Below are positions 40,506 to 52,139 of a stretch of DNA of 64,000 nucleotides, piece by piece (within the stretch, counting starts at the first letter, position 1; each line of letters starts with the position of its first letter). The stretch is taken from positions 270,822 to 334,821 of the forward strand of contig NW_024882301.1 in assembly GCF_019059575.1 (NCBI RefSeq), written 5' to 3'. Under the pieces are notes generated by a model. That model had not been told where the DNA came from and did no database searches. It saw only the letters and a list, made by a program, of their open reading frames with translations. A program made the position numbers and the translations under genes. The DNA comes from Amphibalanus amphitrite (lineage: Eukaryota; Arthropoda; Thecostraca; Balanomorpha; Balanidae).

Positions 40506-43092
40506 AGGCGGCGCTTAACAGGCCGCGGGCGGTCGTCGATATACCGCCCATCTGAGAACTGGCGCGAGCCGCGAGTGGCGGACGAGCGGCCTCATCACGA
40601 TCTGATTCTCTTTTTGCCCCGGCGCGGTCCGGTGTGGACGGCCGGTCATCAGCGGGTCGAGTCGCTGGACGGCGCGGCGGCCGACCGACCCCACCGTTAG
40701 CGTTCGGCGGTGGACAAGGGTCATTAGCGGGCGACCCGGTCCGGTCTGGTGGTGGTCGGACGCGTCTCCTCTGCGCGTGCGGTCTGTGTGCTGATGGTGG
40801 AACCTTCGCCGGACAGATTGCGGTTTGACGCAGGGGGGCAGTATTGACGCAAGTGCCGCAGTACCTATTTACCGGGGTATTATCGGAGACTGTCCGCCTG
40901 AGCCGAGCGTTATGGTCACAGCAGTACAGCATGATATGATCATCACTTAGGGACGACAGAGAAGCGGAAGGAAACAGTGTAAGTCCAGAGGTGCACAAAT
41001 AGCCCAGCCTGTCTCCTACACGGTCTCCGATGGCTCCGGTTTGTCTCACCGATCATCCTTAGGTATATCCCAACATATCTATACTTTCAAGTAAAGCTGG
41101 TTATTTACATAACGTTATTAATATTTACAAGACGTAAACGCTATTCCTGAAGTGTTTTTATTTCTGAAGCTGTCCGCAGATATATCGTCATTTTTTAAGA
41201 AGCCGACAGACATACGGTATGCGCTGATTTGGGCAAAGTGCGAGGCAGGACTTGGTACACCTCCACCTGAAATGCATACTGGTGGTGTATAAATAGACTA
41301 GAGTGAGGCAGTCTGGTTGTTGACTGTGTCTGGAAACACTGGAAAGTCAAGAACTACCCTCATAAAACCACCGGGAGGCTCAATTAATTCCTCTCATCCA
41401 ATGAGGGTTCAGTTCCACATGGACCAGACGGGCGTCCATCTGCCGTCCCATAGCGTCCCTCTCCCGTTTAGTGGGGCAGTTACTACTTGGCGGGCTGAAG
41501 GTGAAGTGACGTAACGCTGCAGTGTACGGTGCACATCAGTGTTTCTGTTTAGGAATATGAAACTTTAAGGAGTGTGTAACAAGTTTTTTCCTGGATCAAC
41601 ATTACTTCATTTAGGTAAGAAAACATTATTTGAGGACGATTTTGCAATATTTGCTAATGGGACGAAGCCCATTAAATTGCTATGGAATACCTATCATATT
41701 GAGGACAACAAACGTTCAGAAAACGTTTTGACTGTAGGCTTTAAGAAGCGGCTTTAAATCCTTTTATAATCCATCGCTGACTACATCTATACTGCAATCT
41801 ATACACATTTCACGTGCATCGCTAATCTCTTCGCTAATACAGCTCCTGGTCTATTTTTTCTTGCTTAGCAAACCTCAGCTGTCTTGTAAAATTTTCACGA
41901 CGCATTCATACATTAGTTTAGAGGCAGATAAATCCGATATTCCTGTTTTCTGCGTGGCTCTGTGAGGTCGGTCCCTGCCATGGATGGTGTGAGACCATCC
42001 ATGCTGCCGATCGTTCGACGCGCTAGTTTTATTGGGGGTTATGTGACCGAAGGACATCGACGGCCGACGGATCTGCCTCGCCTGTCGGGGTCACCAATGT
42101 GGAACACGCTGCCGGTTTTTCCGAAGTAAAACTGGAGATTTGCTAGACAAAGTTAGACTAAGTGAAATTAGTGTACTTAGCCATATGAAAGCAAATGTTT
42201 GACAGAAAGTAAGCGGCCATTTTGTCGCTGCTGGAGACAACTGCCGGAAAACTAACTGCATTCCCGCAACATCCAATTACTCATCGATACGTATCAAATG
42301 AAGCAGGGCAGATTACCATATTATTTTTCTTAGGATGTCGGAATATAACAACATGTTGAAATACCAAAAAGGTGCAATATCCTTGTTTATAACACAGCCT
42401 TTGTTCCGAGTCTGTGCCTTTGGATGGATCTCATGTGCTTAAAACCTTAAGAAAAATGCACTAAGTATCCATTTGAATTATTACATATGCCAACATGAAT
42501 GGTAGAAGAATAATCAATTGTAATTTGTTGTCAAGTCTAGATGTGTTTTCTCCACTGTCAATGACTGATTTCTTCTTGCTGAGTAATGTTTTGCAACTTA
42601 TTAATTTCTATGCCAGTGGTGTCTCAAATATTGCTGTTATAGCTATGCAATGTGTAATCTTATATTGTTTAAATAAAGTTAGGCAAATTCAACTGAAATC
42701 ATGACTGTAATATTTGAAATATGTCATCTGATTGACCTTCATCATACCAACATATAGCCTGGGCAAGGATTATGTCAAAAATGGCAAGGCAAGAGGAAAA
42801 TAGAACAAGTCAGATTTTATTACCAATCCTTTAGTCAGAGAATGAGGACAAGTTATAAGCAAAAAGCACCAGGGGCGTCGCCACGGATTTTTGAGTGGGG
42901 GGTCGGGTTTCTAGTCTTCACCCGATGGGTAGGGGTGTTTTTTTTTTGCCACACTTCCCAGTTTTGTGCGTGCGTATGTGTGTGTGTGCGTGTGTAACAA
43001 ATCGGCGCGCAGCGCCGCCAAATTTGGTATAACCTATTAGGTAGGTATACCTACCTACATCATTTGCGTAAAAATTATTACTGGTCACTTAA

Positions 43093-44267
43093 CCCTCGCC
43101 CCGTTGGGGGGGGGGGCATTTTGGCCCCCCCCCCTGTGGTTTTTCCTGAATAGCAAGAAAACGGCGGCGCGCAGCGCCGCCAAATTTTCAGTACCTTCCC
43201 GGGCATCAATTTGACACCTTCACACCAAATTTCAAGTCTTAGGTCACCTTAGGTCAGGAGTTATTGAGGTCAAACTGAGGTCATGTTCGAGCAAAAATGA
43301 GCAAAAAACATGCAATCTTGAAACGCTCACCAAATCTACAGTTATCAAGCAATTTCAAAGTTCTTTATATGGTCTAGTAGACAAAAGGCGGCGCTACAAA
43401 ACTGCTATCTCGAATTTTCAAAATTATTGGTTTTTGACCCAAAAAAATCAAAAAATTGATTTTTTTAGAAAAACTAAGAAAAAATCCTAAAATTTTCCGA
43501 ATTTCGAAAAAACCGGAATATATGTGATAGTCCCAGCGCTCTTCTATATACATACCAAATTTCAGATCGATATCTCGTTTTTTGGCCAAGTTATAGCGAA
43601 AAAACTGTTCAAAAATGATGACGTCAAATTTTTGAACTCAATTTTTAGCAATTCTAGACCTCGTACGGCAAAACAAAGACCACCATTGAACTCCCCGTGA
43701 CTAGCTGCATCGATTCGATACCCATTTTATGCAAAAATATTAACTTTGAAATTTGACCTAATTTGACCTGACCTTGACCTGACCTTGACCTGACCTTGAC
43801 CAAAACGTGATCTAAGCTGGCCCCAAAGGCTGCCTGACCCATATAATCGCATTTGTCATGTAAAATGGACCATAAAACATGTATCACACGACACTTTCAT
43901 ATTGTGACCCCCCCGTGACCTGACCTCTGTGACCTGACCTGGTATCAGTGACCTCAAATAGCAAAATATGTGTTTGAAGAACATTTCCCCATCGATGATT
44001 TTCAATGAAATGCATTTTACTCGATTTTACAACGCATTTCTTGAAGTGCCTGTAAACGGTGAAAATTGGACCTTTGACCTGACCTGTGACGTCATCGGTT
44101 TGACCTAGGTCAATAAAATTGGGTCACAAGGTAGTTCCCCGTTGGGGCTATCCAACGCCGTTTACCGCTTGTCGCTATGTTGCGTGGTTCTCGAGATCTT
44201 AGGGGGGGGGGCCAAAATGGCCCCCCCAACCGGGCGCGTTGCTCGGCAGAGCCCAACGGGGCGCGGG
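43093..44267 (+). mobile_element. piggyBac-like TTAA element, family B copy 2
   Basis: Flanked by TTAA at 43089-43092 and 44268-44271. Collinear with 33994-35172 at high identity, with the single end on the left, the doubled end with spacer TTGCTCGGCAGAGCC on the right, and G/C-tract hairpins. The G and C tracts differ in length between copies. Confidence 0.87.
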
Positions 44268-44490
44268 TTAAGGTCAGGTCGCCATGTCAAGTTCAGTTAT
44301 ACGGTATACCTCTATAAAAACTTTCCCCTCTCGCCATTCTTGTAGCTTTTCTCCCATAACTTCGAAATTTGGTACACTGTATAGGTACCTAATGTATGGG
44401 GTTATACGTGTCAGCAATTCATGATTCTAACTGAGGATTTACATCTATGATCTGAAGGCAGGTCAAATACGTGACCTCATCATTAGAAAA

Positions 44491-44690
44491 TGGGTGGAGA
44501 CTTCCACTGGCGTCCAACTGGCATCTAACTGAGCAGACGTCCAAGTTGGCGTCTAACTTGGCGTCTAACTGTTGGACGGAGACTTCCAAGCAAGACGCGT
44601 CTAAAGTAAGCTGTCGCCAGATAGATGCAGCCGCCGTCCAGCTAGACGCGTCTAAGACTTAAGACGAAATGGAAGTCTTCACCCTGAGAA
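44491..44690. mobile_element. 200-bp MITE with 9-bp TSD
   Basis: ATTAGAAAA is duplicated at 44482-44490 and 44691-44699. The ends contain GGGTGGAGACTTCCA and the inverse TGGAAGTCTTCACCC, the right end having five extra terminal bases. The inside is built from short repeats of GTCTAACTTGGC and AGACGCGTCTAA types. TSD size suggests a hAT- or MULE-type MITE. Confidence 0.65.
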
Positions 44691-44699
44691 ATTAGAAAA

Positions 44700-45571
44700 A
44701 GCACGAATGCCTCCTGCTTTGAAAAAGTTCGTCAGAAACGCAAAATATCTTTGGAGCCATGACAAATCAGCTCATCATTGCCAGGGACAGGGTGCAACTT
44801 ATGGCGAGTGATGACTCGAAAGGTCATTAGTGGAAATGTCCATCGATGGCCACCAGCATTTTTTTTTTCTACAACTTTTGACGAAGACTCGGTAGAGCGA
44901 TGACAGCACCTGGAAGGTGTTCACTGTTCAGCTCAACAACACGGATCCATTCATATGCAGCAGGAGGTCCTTTTTCGATCAGGACATAACGTTGACCTGA
45001 GGTCGTTTTAACGTTAATTCTGAATGGTCAAATTTTAACTCATGTGACGCGTCTCAAAGAGATCAAGACGGTGGTGACAAGACAACATATGTACATACCA
45101 TACGAATTCACGGTTTCGAAAGTTATTGCAAAGCAGATGTTTCGGCAGAATCTGTCCAGTTAGCTGTTTGCCTTCTTATGGGCCAAACATAGACCTGAGA
45201 TGAAATCTAACGCGAAGCTAGCGAAAGAGCGTTAAAAGAGCTATCGAATAGTTTTCTGCTTCACTGTAGCCCTTCTATTGGTGTTTTCCCAGTCGCTAAC
45301 GTATAACGCATACTTAACTAACGCTGAGGCATGCTTTCGACCCCTGATCGATCTACAGGTTTGCGGAAAAAAGAGCATGCTGCCCGTGACGAGAGAAAGC
45401 CGATGATACCCATTTACAAGTTTTCGGGTCATCTCAGGACTCAGGTCATCGCCAATAAGTAGAGAAACTCGGGACCTGCTAGAACTTAACGAATGTAAGT
45501 TGTGATGGTTTTTCGAGGTTCTGATTACGAATGTTATCTTAGTTTTGAACGAAGATGATGACTCCATGCAT
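44700..45571. other. Unclassified sequence inside the hAT unit
   Basis: No recognised protein. A minus-strand frame at 45241-45567 (108 codons) has no motif I know. It may be older element sequence. Confidence 0.3.
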
Positions 45572-45713
45572 TAGCACGTGCTCGGCGATCGGTGGTACGA
45601 GTAACCTTCATATACCAATTTTCTTTTGGCGCGACTCGGTCTCGACTCCTTTCACGCCCTCTGTCGATCAGCGTCCTGCATAGGGTCAGTACCGTGATTT
45701 CCCGCTGAAAGAC
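45572..45713 (+). repeat. Duplicate of the post-LTR segment, copy 1
   Basis: About 140 bp from ATTAGCACGTGCTCGGCG to GCTGAAAGACG, repeated at 46051-46194 where it directly follows the 253-bp LTR-like repeat. Here it is followed by a purine-rich run (45715-45798) and then the LTR-like repeat. Confidence 0.85.
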
Positions 45714-45798
45714 GAGACGGACTGATGAAAGGAGGAGACAATGGGTTGGGAGGGAAGATAATGTAATAGTGGGGGAGTGGGGAGGAGGTGGGGAAAGA

Positions 45799-46051
45799 TG
45801 TTCCCTCTGTGATGGTTTGTCAGCAAAGGGAAGGGTGCAGTTCGTGGGGCGCCGCCGCCTGTAGTCACTTCCACGTCAGTGCAATGTCTGGCCGACCGCT
45901 AGGTGTCACTGGGTGTTTCATATGAGTCATGGGTTCACACGATGCCGCCGCCGAGTATACGTACGGGCGTTTGCGGCGTCGATGTGTGTATGGCTGTGGG
46001 CCTCGCCGTTCTAATGAATCTTACAGTCTCATCCGATCCAGTAAGGTGCCA
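45799..46051 (+). repeat. 253-bp LTR-like direct repeat, left copy
   Basis: Starts TGTTCCCTCTGTG and ends AAGGTGCCA, and matches 51488-51740 over its full length. A purine-rich run (GGGGAGTGGGGAGGAGGTGG) precedes it like a polypurine tract. TG...CA ends and equal copies fit an LTR. Target duplication is not evident. Confidence 0.75.
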
Positions 46052-47159
46052 TTAGCACGTGCTCGGCGATCGGTGGTACGAGTAACCTTCATATACCAAT
46101 TTTCTTTTGGCGCGACTCGGTCTCGACTCCTTTCACGCCCTCTGTCGATCAGCGTCCTGCATAGGGTCAGTACCGTGATTTCCCGCTGAAAGACGCCAAA
46201 GAAATTGCCAAATGTATGGGAAAATTAGGCCGTAGAGGTCGCGATCGCCGGGACACCACGCAGGTACCCGGCCGGGGTGAGCGGCGGGTACCTCGGCTGA
46301 CCGCGGAGGCTGTCGGAGGGAAGTAGGCGGGTCAAGACGACCTTGGCCACCGACATACCGAGGAGCGCGCAGCGAGCGCGCGAAGTGCGGTGGCACTGAC
46401 GGGGGGCAGTTTCAGGCCACGGGGAGGAGGGGGCTGGCAGGAGGTGGAGGGGATGGTGCCGAAAGTAAGGAAACCGACCGTTCCGGTGGGAAGGCAGCGA
46501 CGTCGAGGGGTGAGGGATAATGACGTCCGAGACCGCTTGTGGCCGCGCGGTGATGCGACGGCGGAGCTAGAGGAGCACTCGGAGCTGCCGGTGGTGTCTT
46601 GGCTTGCCCAGTCGGTGGTGTCCGGGCTGCTGCTGCAGCTTCGAGCGCGGCGCCCGCGAGACGGCTGTCGGGAACGCTGTGACGAGCCGAGTAGACCCAG
46701 CTCGGGGAACGGTATCGCGCATGGTGCAGATGGGACAGACACGGGCGAGGCAGGCTGTTGACACGCCACACGGCGGCGGCCGGTCGGGACATCATCGTTC
46801 ATTCTGCGCGGGCCGGTGCGGGCGCCGCAGCGGCTCTGAAGGTTAGTCGGTAATCCTGTTTCGGCGTTGAGAGAAGGAATGGCGGCTGATTTCACCGCCG
46901 CTGCCGCAGCGGCACGGGGACCTGTAAGTCGCCCCTGACGTTAGTCGAATGAATAGGTGACTCATCGGTAGTCGGTGCTGGGGGGAGGCTGGCCCAGTTC
47001 TGCGGTCCACTTAGTCCAGCAGAGCCCCCGGCGGCAACCGGCTGGTGGGCTCGAGAAAGTGGACCGTTTGACGACCCGGTGAGTATGGGTTCCAGCAGTT
47101 AGTAAGGGAGACGTGACAGACAGCGGACAGGTATGGTATGGTCAGCGGACCGGTGACAG
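46052..47159. other. Internal region of the LTR-flanked unit, GC-rich, no certain gene
   Basis: Begins with the second copy of the 140-bp segment (46051-46194). From about 46390 to 46900 both strands have long open frames (plus 46390-46761, minus 46332-46895) in GC-rich DNA. Neither shows a gag zinc knuckle, protease or other motif, so I do not call a gene. Confidence 0.45.
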
Positions 47160-48589
47160 TGGGCGCTGCTCCACATCCAGCCAGCGGGCCGTGGAAGTGG
47201 GACGGTCAGCGGACCGTTGAGTGTCACTGCCAGCGGGCAGAGGAGGGCGCTTCCAGCCAGCGGGCCGTGGAAGTGGGACGGTCAGCGGACCGTTGAGTGT
47301 CACTGCCAGCGGGCAGAGGAGGGCACTTCCAGCCAGCGGGCCGTGGAAGTGGGACGGTCAGCGGACCGTTGAGTGTCACTGCCAGCGGGCAGAGGAAGGG
47401 GCTTCCAGCCAGCGGGCCGTGGAAGTGGGACGGTCAGCGGACCGTTGAGTGTCACTGCCAGCGGGCAGAGGAGGCCACTTCCAGCCAGCGGGCCGTGGAA
47501 GTGGGACGGTCAGCGGACCGTTGAGTGTCACTGCCAGCGGGCAGAGGGCGCTTCCAGGCAGCGGGCCGTGGAAGTGGGACGGTCAGCGGACCGTTGAGTG
47601 TCACTGCCAGCGGGCAGAGGAGGGGGCTTCCAGCCAGCGGGCCGTGGAAGTGGGACGGTCAGCGGACCGTTGAGTGTCACTGCCAGCGGGCAGAGGAGGG
47701 CGCTTCCAGCCAGCGGGCCGTGGAAGTGGGACGGTCAGCGGACCGTTGAGTGTCACTGCCAGCGGGCAGAGGAGGGGGCTTCCAGCCAGCGGGCCGTGGA
47801 AGTGGGACGGTCAGCGGACCGTTGAGTGTCACTGCCAGCGGGCAAAAGAGGGGGCTTCCAGCCAGCGGGCCGTGGAAGTGGGACGGTCAGCGGACCGTTG
47901 AGTGTCACTGCCAGCGGGCAGAGGAGGGCGCTTCCAGCCAGCGGGCCGTGGAAGTGGGACGGTCAGCGGACCGTTGAGTGTCACTGCCAGCGGGCAGAGG
48001 AGGGCGCTTCCAGCCAGTGGGCCGTGGAAGTGGGACGGTCAGCGGACCGTTGAGTGTCACTGCCAGCGGGCAGAGGAGGGCACTTCCAGCCAGCGGGCCG
48101 TGGAAGTGGGACGGTCAGCGGACCGTTGAGTGTCACTGCCAGCGGGCAGAGGAGGGGGCGTCCAGCCAGCGGGCCGTGGAAGTGGGACGGTCAGCGGACC
48201 GTTGATTGTCACTGCCAGCGGGCAGAGGAGGCCACTTCCAGCCAGCGGGCCGTGGAAGTGGGACGGTCAGCGGACCGGTGAGTGTCACTGTCAGCGGGCA
48301 GAGGAGAGCGCTTCCAGCCAGCGGGCCGTGGAAGTAGGACGGTCAGCGGACCGTTGAGTGTCACCGTCAGCGGGCAGAGGTCGCATCCAGCCAGCGGGCC
48401 GGGGAAGTGGGACGGTCAGCGTACCGTTGAGTGTTACCGCCAGCGGGCAGAGGAGGGTGTTTCCAGCCAGGGGCCGGGGAAGTGGACGGTCAGCGGACCG
48501 TTGAGTGTCACTGCCAGCGGGCAGAGGAGGGCGCTTCCAGCCAGCGGGCCGTGGAAGGGCGACGGTCAGCGGACCGGTGAGTGTCACTG
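47160..48589 (+). repeat. 76-bp tandem array (about 18-19 units)
   Basis: The unit contains GTGTCACTGCCAGCGGGCAG, CTTCCAGCCAGCGGGCCGTG and GGACGGTCAGCGGACCGTTG. The period is 76 bp, with one 73-bp unit near 47525. Overlapping 75-codon frames that start with GTG at each unit are artefacts. The last units before 48589 are more diverged. A degenerate unit continues after 50649. Confidence 0.95.
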
Positions 48590-48802
48590 TGTATGGACTT
48601 GGGTGCCGGCTGGCGGCCTGCTGTGTGCACTGACATCTGTGCACACCCCTGCCGCGGCCCTGCGTGGACGCTGACCTCTGTGCACGCTCGGCACCTCGGG
48701 CACACGGTGGCCGATCGCGACCGGCCGGTGAGCCGCTCCTGTCAGTCGGTGCCGGGACCGAATACAGGCTGCGTCGATGGACAAGTCTCTCAGTACCATA
48801 CA
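48590..48802 (+). repeat. 5' LTR of the Gypsy-type element
   Basis: Shares GGTGCCGGCTGGCGGCCT, TGTGCACTGACATCTGTGCA and CGATGGACAAGT with 50431-50643. Confidence 0.78.
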
Positions 48803-48838
48803 CCACCTGACATTGCCGCACGGCCGCTGCCGGACATG

Positions 48839-50135
48839 AGGTGTGCATCCTTGGCCGAAGTCTCCAGAGCCAAGCAAATTCTCTCAGCGGTGCTGACTTC
48901 ACGGGATCCAGTGCTGTCCTGAGTGAAGCGTCTTGTCCAAAAGGGGTGGCCGGCCACTCAGTACGGACTCGGAACCGTCTGCATTGCTGGTAAACGGCTG
49001 GAATTGTCCGTATGCTGCGGCGTGCTCATGTGGGGTCACCGAGTCGTTATTTCGAGCAGGGCACGTAAAGCGATCTTGGCCGAGCTCCACGTGGCGCAAC
49101 CTGGAGTACGTCGCATGAAGGCTCTAGCAAGAGGCTGCGTCTGGTGGCCGCTCAAGGACAAGGTCATCGAGCGTGTCGGGAGCCTGTGTCGGGCATGCCA
49201 GAAGAGCAGGCCAGCACCTGATCGCGCTGCCATCCGCATGTAGCCCTGGCCGGATCGTGCCTGGTCACGGATACACATCGACTTTGCCGAGCCCACGAAA
49301 GGAAAGTACGGGATGGTCGTGGTAGACGCTTATTCTAAGTGGATTGAGGCAGAGTGCTGCACCACTGTCAGCTCCAAGTCGACGATTACTAGGCTGGGAA
49401 ATGTGTTCCCGATGGGGATTACCAGACACGGTTGTGACTGACAACGCCACATCATTCACCTCATCCGAGTTTCAATGTTTTATGCAGGGAAATGGCAGAC
49501 ATCACAGGACGAAAGAACCTCGCCACAGCCAAGGCAACAGACTGGCTGAGCATGCTGTGCGTGATGTCAAGCTTGCCTTGCAGAGGTCTGACGACGACTG
49601 GGAAGATGCTTTGTCTGTTTGGCTGCGCTGTCAGAATATCACACCTCACAGCACGACCTCAGTTTATCCCTCAGAGCTCATGGTGGGACGCAGCATCCGG
49701 AGCCGGCTGGATCTCTTCACCCGGACATGCGGAAGGGAGTGACTGAGCATCAGGTGAAACAGAAGGAATTCAGGACAGCAAGGTAAGATCTGAAAGAAGA
49801 TTTGGTGTGTCATATCTCGTGTTTTTTTTTTTAGAAACTGCGGTGTTGGGTCGCCATGGGCTGCTGGAGTGGTCGTTGGTGTCGACGGGCCAGTATCGTA
49901 CGCGATCGAGCTAGAGGACGGCAGGATATGGCGACGGCATACTGATCAGTTGAGACGTACGAGTAGACTAAACGGAAACACGGTTACAGAACCTCCTGCG
50001 ATGACTGCTGTTTTAGCCGAGACCGTGGCCGAACCAGGAGTGCGGCTGCAGAGGAGCCGACGCCGCCGACCCAGCTGCACGCGCCTCTGCTCAGGATGTC
50101 GAGCTCCGCCTCCCAGCGACCGCCGACCTGCTTAA
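48839..50135 (+). pseudogene. Gypsy-type integrase, broken
   Basis: Integrase joins retroelement DNA to the genome. An upstream relic (AKQILSAVLTSRDPVLS) ends at a TGA at 48920-48922. The zinc-binding module follows (AELHVAQPGVRRMKALARG, then C..C in LCRACQKS), with Q where the second His of HHCC is expected. A TAG lies at 49241-49243. The core starts IHIDFAEP (first Asp) and YSKWIEAE. After a frameshift near 49400 it continues as WGLPDTVVTDNATSFTSSEF (second Asp) and NRLAEHAVRDVK (catalytic Glu). A C-terminal GPY/F-type module, GPVSYAIELEDGRIWRRHTD then QLR, is readable from about 49869 in yet another frame. Two stops and at least two frame changes make it non-functional. Confidence 0.88.
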
Positions 50136-50430
50136 CCGGACTCGATCCTGCCGCACGGCGGCTGCCGGTGGAAACTTCTGTGACTGGGCACGCAGGTGCC
50201 ATTAGCGAAGGCGCCTGCGCCATCAGGCGATGATTGTGTCGAAGTGGCGGTGCCCCCCGATAGCGGCGGGCTGACGGCTACGAAACAGTTAACGTCCGTA
50301 CCGGCGGAGTCTGGTGCTAGCGAAGCTGGTGATCGCCGGTTGGGCCGATTGTGGAAACAAACTGATTTTGTTTTTACATAGTTGTGTGTTGGGGTGCGGC
50401 GCAATGGCTCATTTTCTTCGGGAAGGGCAG

Positions 50431-50643
50431 TGTAGGGACTTGGTGCCGGCTGGCGGCCTGTCTGTGTGCACTGACATCTGTGCACACCCTTGACGCGTCC
50501 CTGCGTGGACGCTGACCGCTGTGCACGTCCGGCGCCTCGGGCACACGGTGGACGATCGCAACCGGCCGGTGAGTCGCGCCGGTCATTCGGTGCCAGGACT
50601 TAAAACAGGCTGTGTCGATGGACAAGTTTCTCAGTACCTTACT
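50431..50643 (+). repeat. 3' LTR of the Gypsy-type element
   Basis: Second copy of the 213-bp repeat, preceded by a purine run and followed by the CACTG duplication. Confidence 0.78.
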
Positions 50644-50648
50644 CACTG

Positions 50649-51487
50649 CCAGCGGATAGATGAGTTCAGTGGGAGTGCGACACTGCGACGGTCACCGGAC
50701 CGGTGAGAGGCAGATAGGCGCGAGGTCCAGTGTAGGTGTGACGGTCAGTTGACATGCTCGTGGCGGCAATGCAGCATGCAGTCATTCTAGCACCCACAGA
50801 GTGGCATACGGCCAGCAGTGACCTGACTCCAGCCCAGATGGCCCGCTGCAGACCCGGTGCAAGACGACCCCCGATCAGCTACGGACCTGCGGTCCGGGCG
50901 CCGGGCCAAAGGCCGCTACGCCACGGTCACGGTCAGCTGACGTCATGGCGGATGAGTCACCCGGGCCGCCTCACGGCGCAGTGACGGTTACGTGACACGC
51001 CCGCGCCTGCGCCGCTGGCGGCCACGTGGCTACCAGCAGTTGCTGTCGCTGCCGCCGCGGCGCCACCAGCGCTGGAGGTGTCCACACCTACCGCTGACGT
51101 CACGATCACGCGATCGCTGGGCAGAGGTCACACGATTGCTGATCGCTCCCGCCAAGATGGCGTCAGGGTGGCTTGGCCTTGGGTGCACAGAGACATTAGG
51201 TCATGCACGTGGACAGGTCTATGAACACAACAAGATGCGAGGCTAGCAGTCTGGTGGCAGCATAAATCGTAACTCCCCGAAATGGGGCACGAGCATAACT
51301 GCGTATACGGTCGGTGATACTGTCGGCCGTTGGAGAGCTCTGGCCTGAACAATAATGGCCGACGTGCAGCCCTGTCCTAGGGCCAGTCGGTCGTGGCGGC
51401 CAGTAGGGCGGCAGCGGAAATGCAGGATACGACCCACCTTATTTGCGCTTAGTGGCAATCTGCAATCGTCGGCAGGCAGCACAAAGA
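50649..51487. other. Remainder of the LTR-flanked unit
   Basis: Continues the 76-bp array in degenerate form (CCAGCGGAT, CGGTCACCGGACCGGTGAG) and then GC-rich sequence with no recognised protein. Confidence 0.5.
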
Positions 51488-51740
51488 TGTTCCCTCTGTG
51501 ATGGTTTGTCAGCAAAGGGAAGGGTGCAGTTCGTGGGGCGCCGCCGCCTGTAGTCACTTCCACGTCAGTGCAATGTCTGGCCGACCGCTAGGTGTCACTG
51601 GGTGTTTCATATGAGTCATGGGTTCACACGATGCCGCCGCCGAGTATACGTACGGGCGTTTGCGGCGTCGATGTGTGTATGGCTGTGGGCCTCGCCGTTC
51701 TAATGAATCTTACAGTCTCATCCGATCCAGTAAGGTGCCA
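51488..51740 (+). repeat. 253-bp LTR-like direct repeat, right copy
   Basis: Matches 45799-46051. The flank before it (GCAGCACAAAGA) is not purine-rich, unlike the left copy, and no TSD is found, which suggests recombination between copies. Confidence 0.75.
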
Positions 51741-51742
51741 TT

Positions 51743-52139
51743 TGGGGTAGATCAGGTCAGGTCAGATCGACCAGTACCTAATAGTGGATGACCACCACCG
51801 ATTGCTTCCTAGCATGTTATATGAATAAGCAACACAACTACTTCTTAAATGTTCAGATGGGCGCTAAGTTCAAAATCAGCTCCAAAAACTACCCTATCAA
51901 TTAAAAGCACGTTATGAAAAAGTGAACTAAGGTCATCTTTATTTGAATCAGGGATATCGATTTATTTTAAGTAGGTGATTAACTCGAGCGCACCGGAAGT
52001 TTTGTTGCAATCGGCTCCTTTTTGCGCGACTTCTTTGCGAAAGCCCGAGACGGTTAACCATCTGACTCCCTTTCCCCTACATGTGCACTGTACAGCTAGT
52101 TTGTGACGGTAGCCATGGGGCTGAGGCTAGTTTGTAGTT
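51743..52139. other. Unclassified sequence inside the hAT unit
   Basis: About 400 bp without a recognised gene or repeat. A short GGTCAGGTCAG run lies at the start. Confidence 0.4.

Larger units (their letters stand above)
35658..42861. other. Long non-coding stretch, likely intronic or intergenic
   Basis: No protein family recognised. It contains a possible core promoter at 38107-38141, degenerate tandem repeats at 39950-40230 and 40378-40505, and GC-rich parts at 36830-37140, 39000-39280 and 40500-40850. The open frames in the GC-rich parts overlap on opposite strands and are not convincing. Confidence 0.4.
48590..50643 (+). mobile_element. Internally deleted Gypsy-type LTR retrotransposon
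   Basis: Direct repeats of 213 bp at 48590-48802 and 50431-50643 start TGTA and flank a broken integrase gene. CACTG is duplicated at 48585-48589 and 50644-50648 within the GTGTCACTGCCAGCGG motif of the 76-bp array, so the element inserted into that array. A GGGAAGGGCAG run before the right LTR serves as a polypurine tract. Gag, protease, reverse transcriptase and RNase H are absent. The LTRs differ at many positions, so it is not recent. Confidence 0.8.

Noticed and set aside
46332-46895. 187-codon minus-strand frame and 123-codon plus-strand frame, possible gag
   Set aside because: No zinc knuckle, protease or capsid motif. Both strands are open because the region is GC-rich.
47221-48674. 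Series of 75-codon frames every 76 bp
   Set aside because: They restart with GTG in each tandem unit, and the 76-bp period shifts frame each time, so they are not coding.
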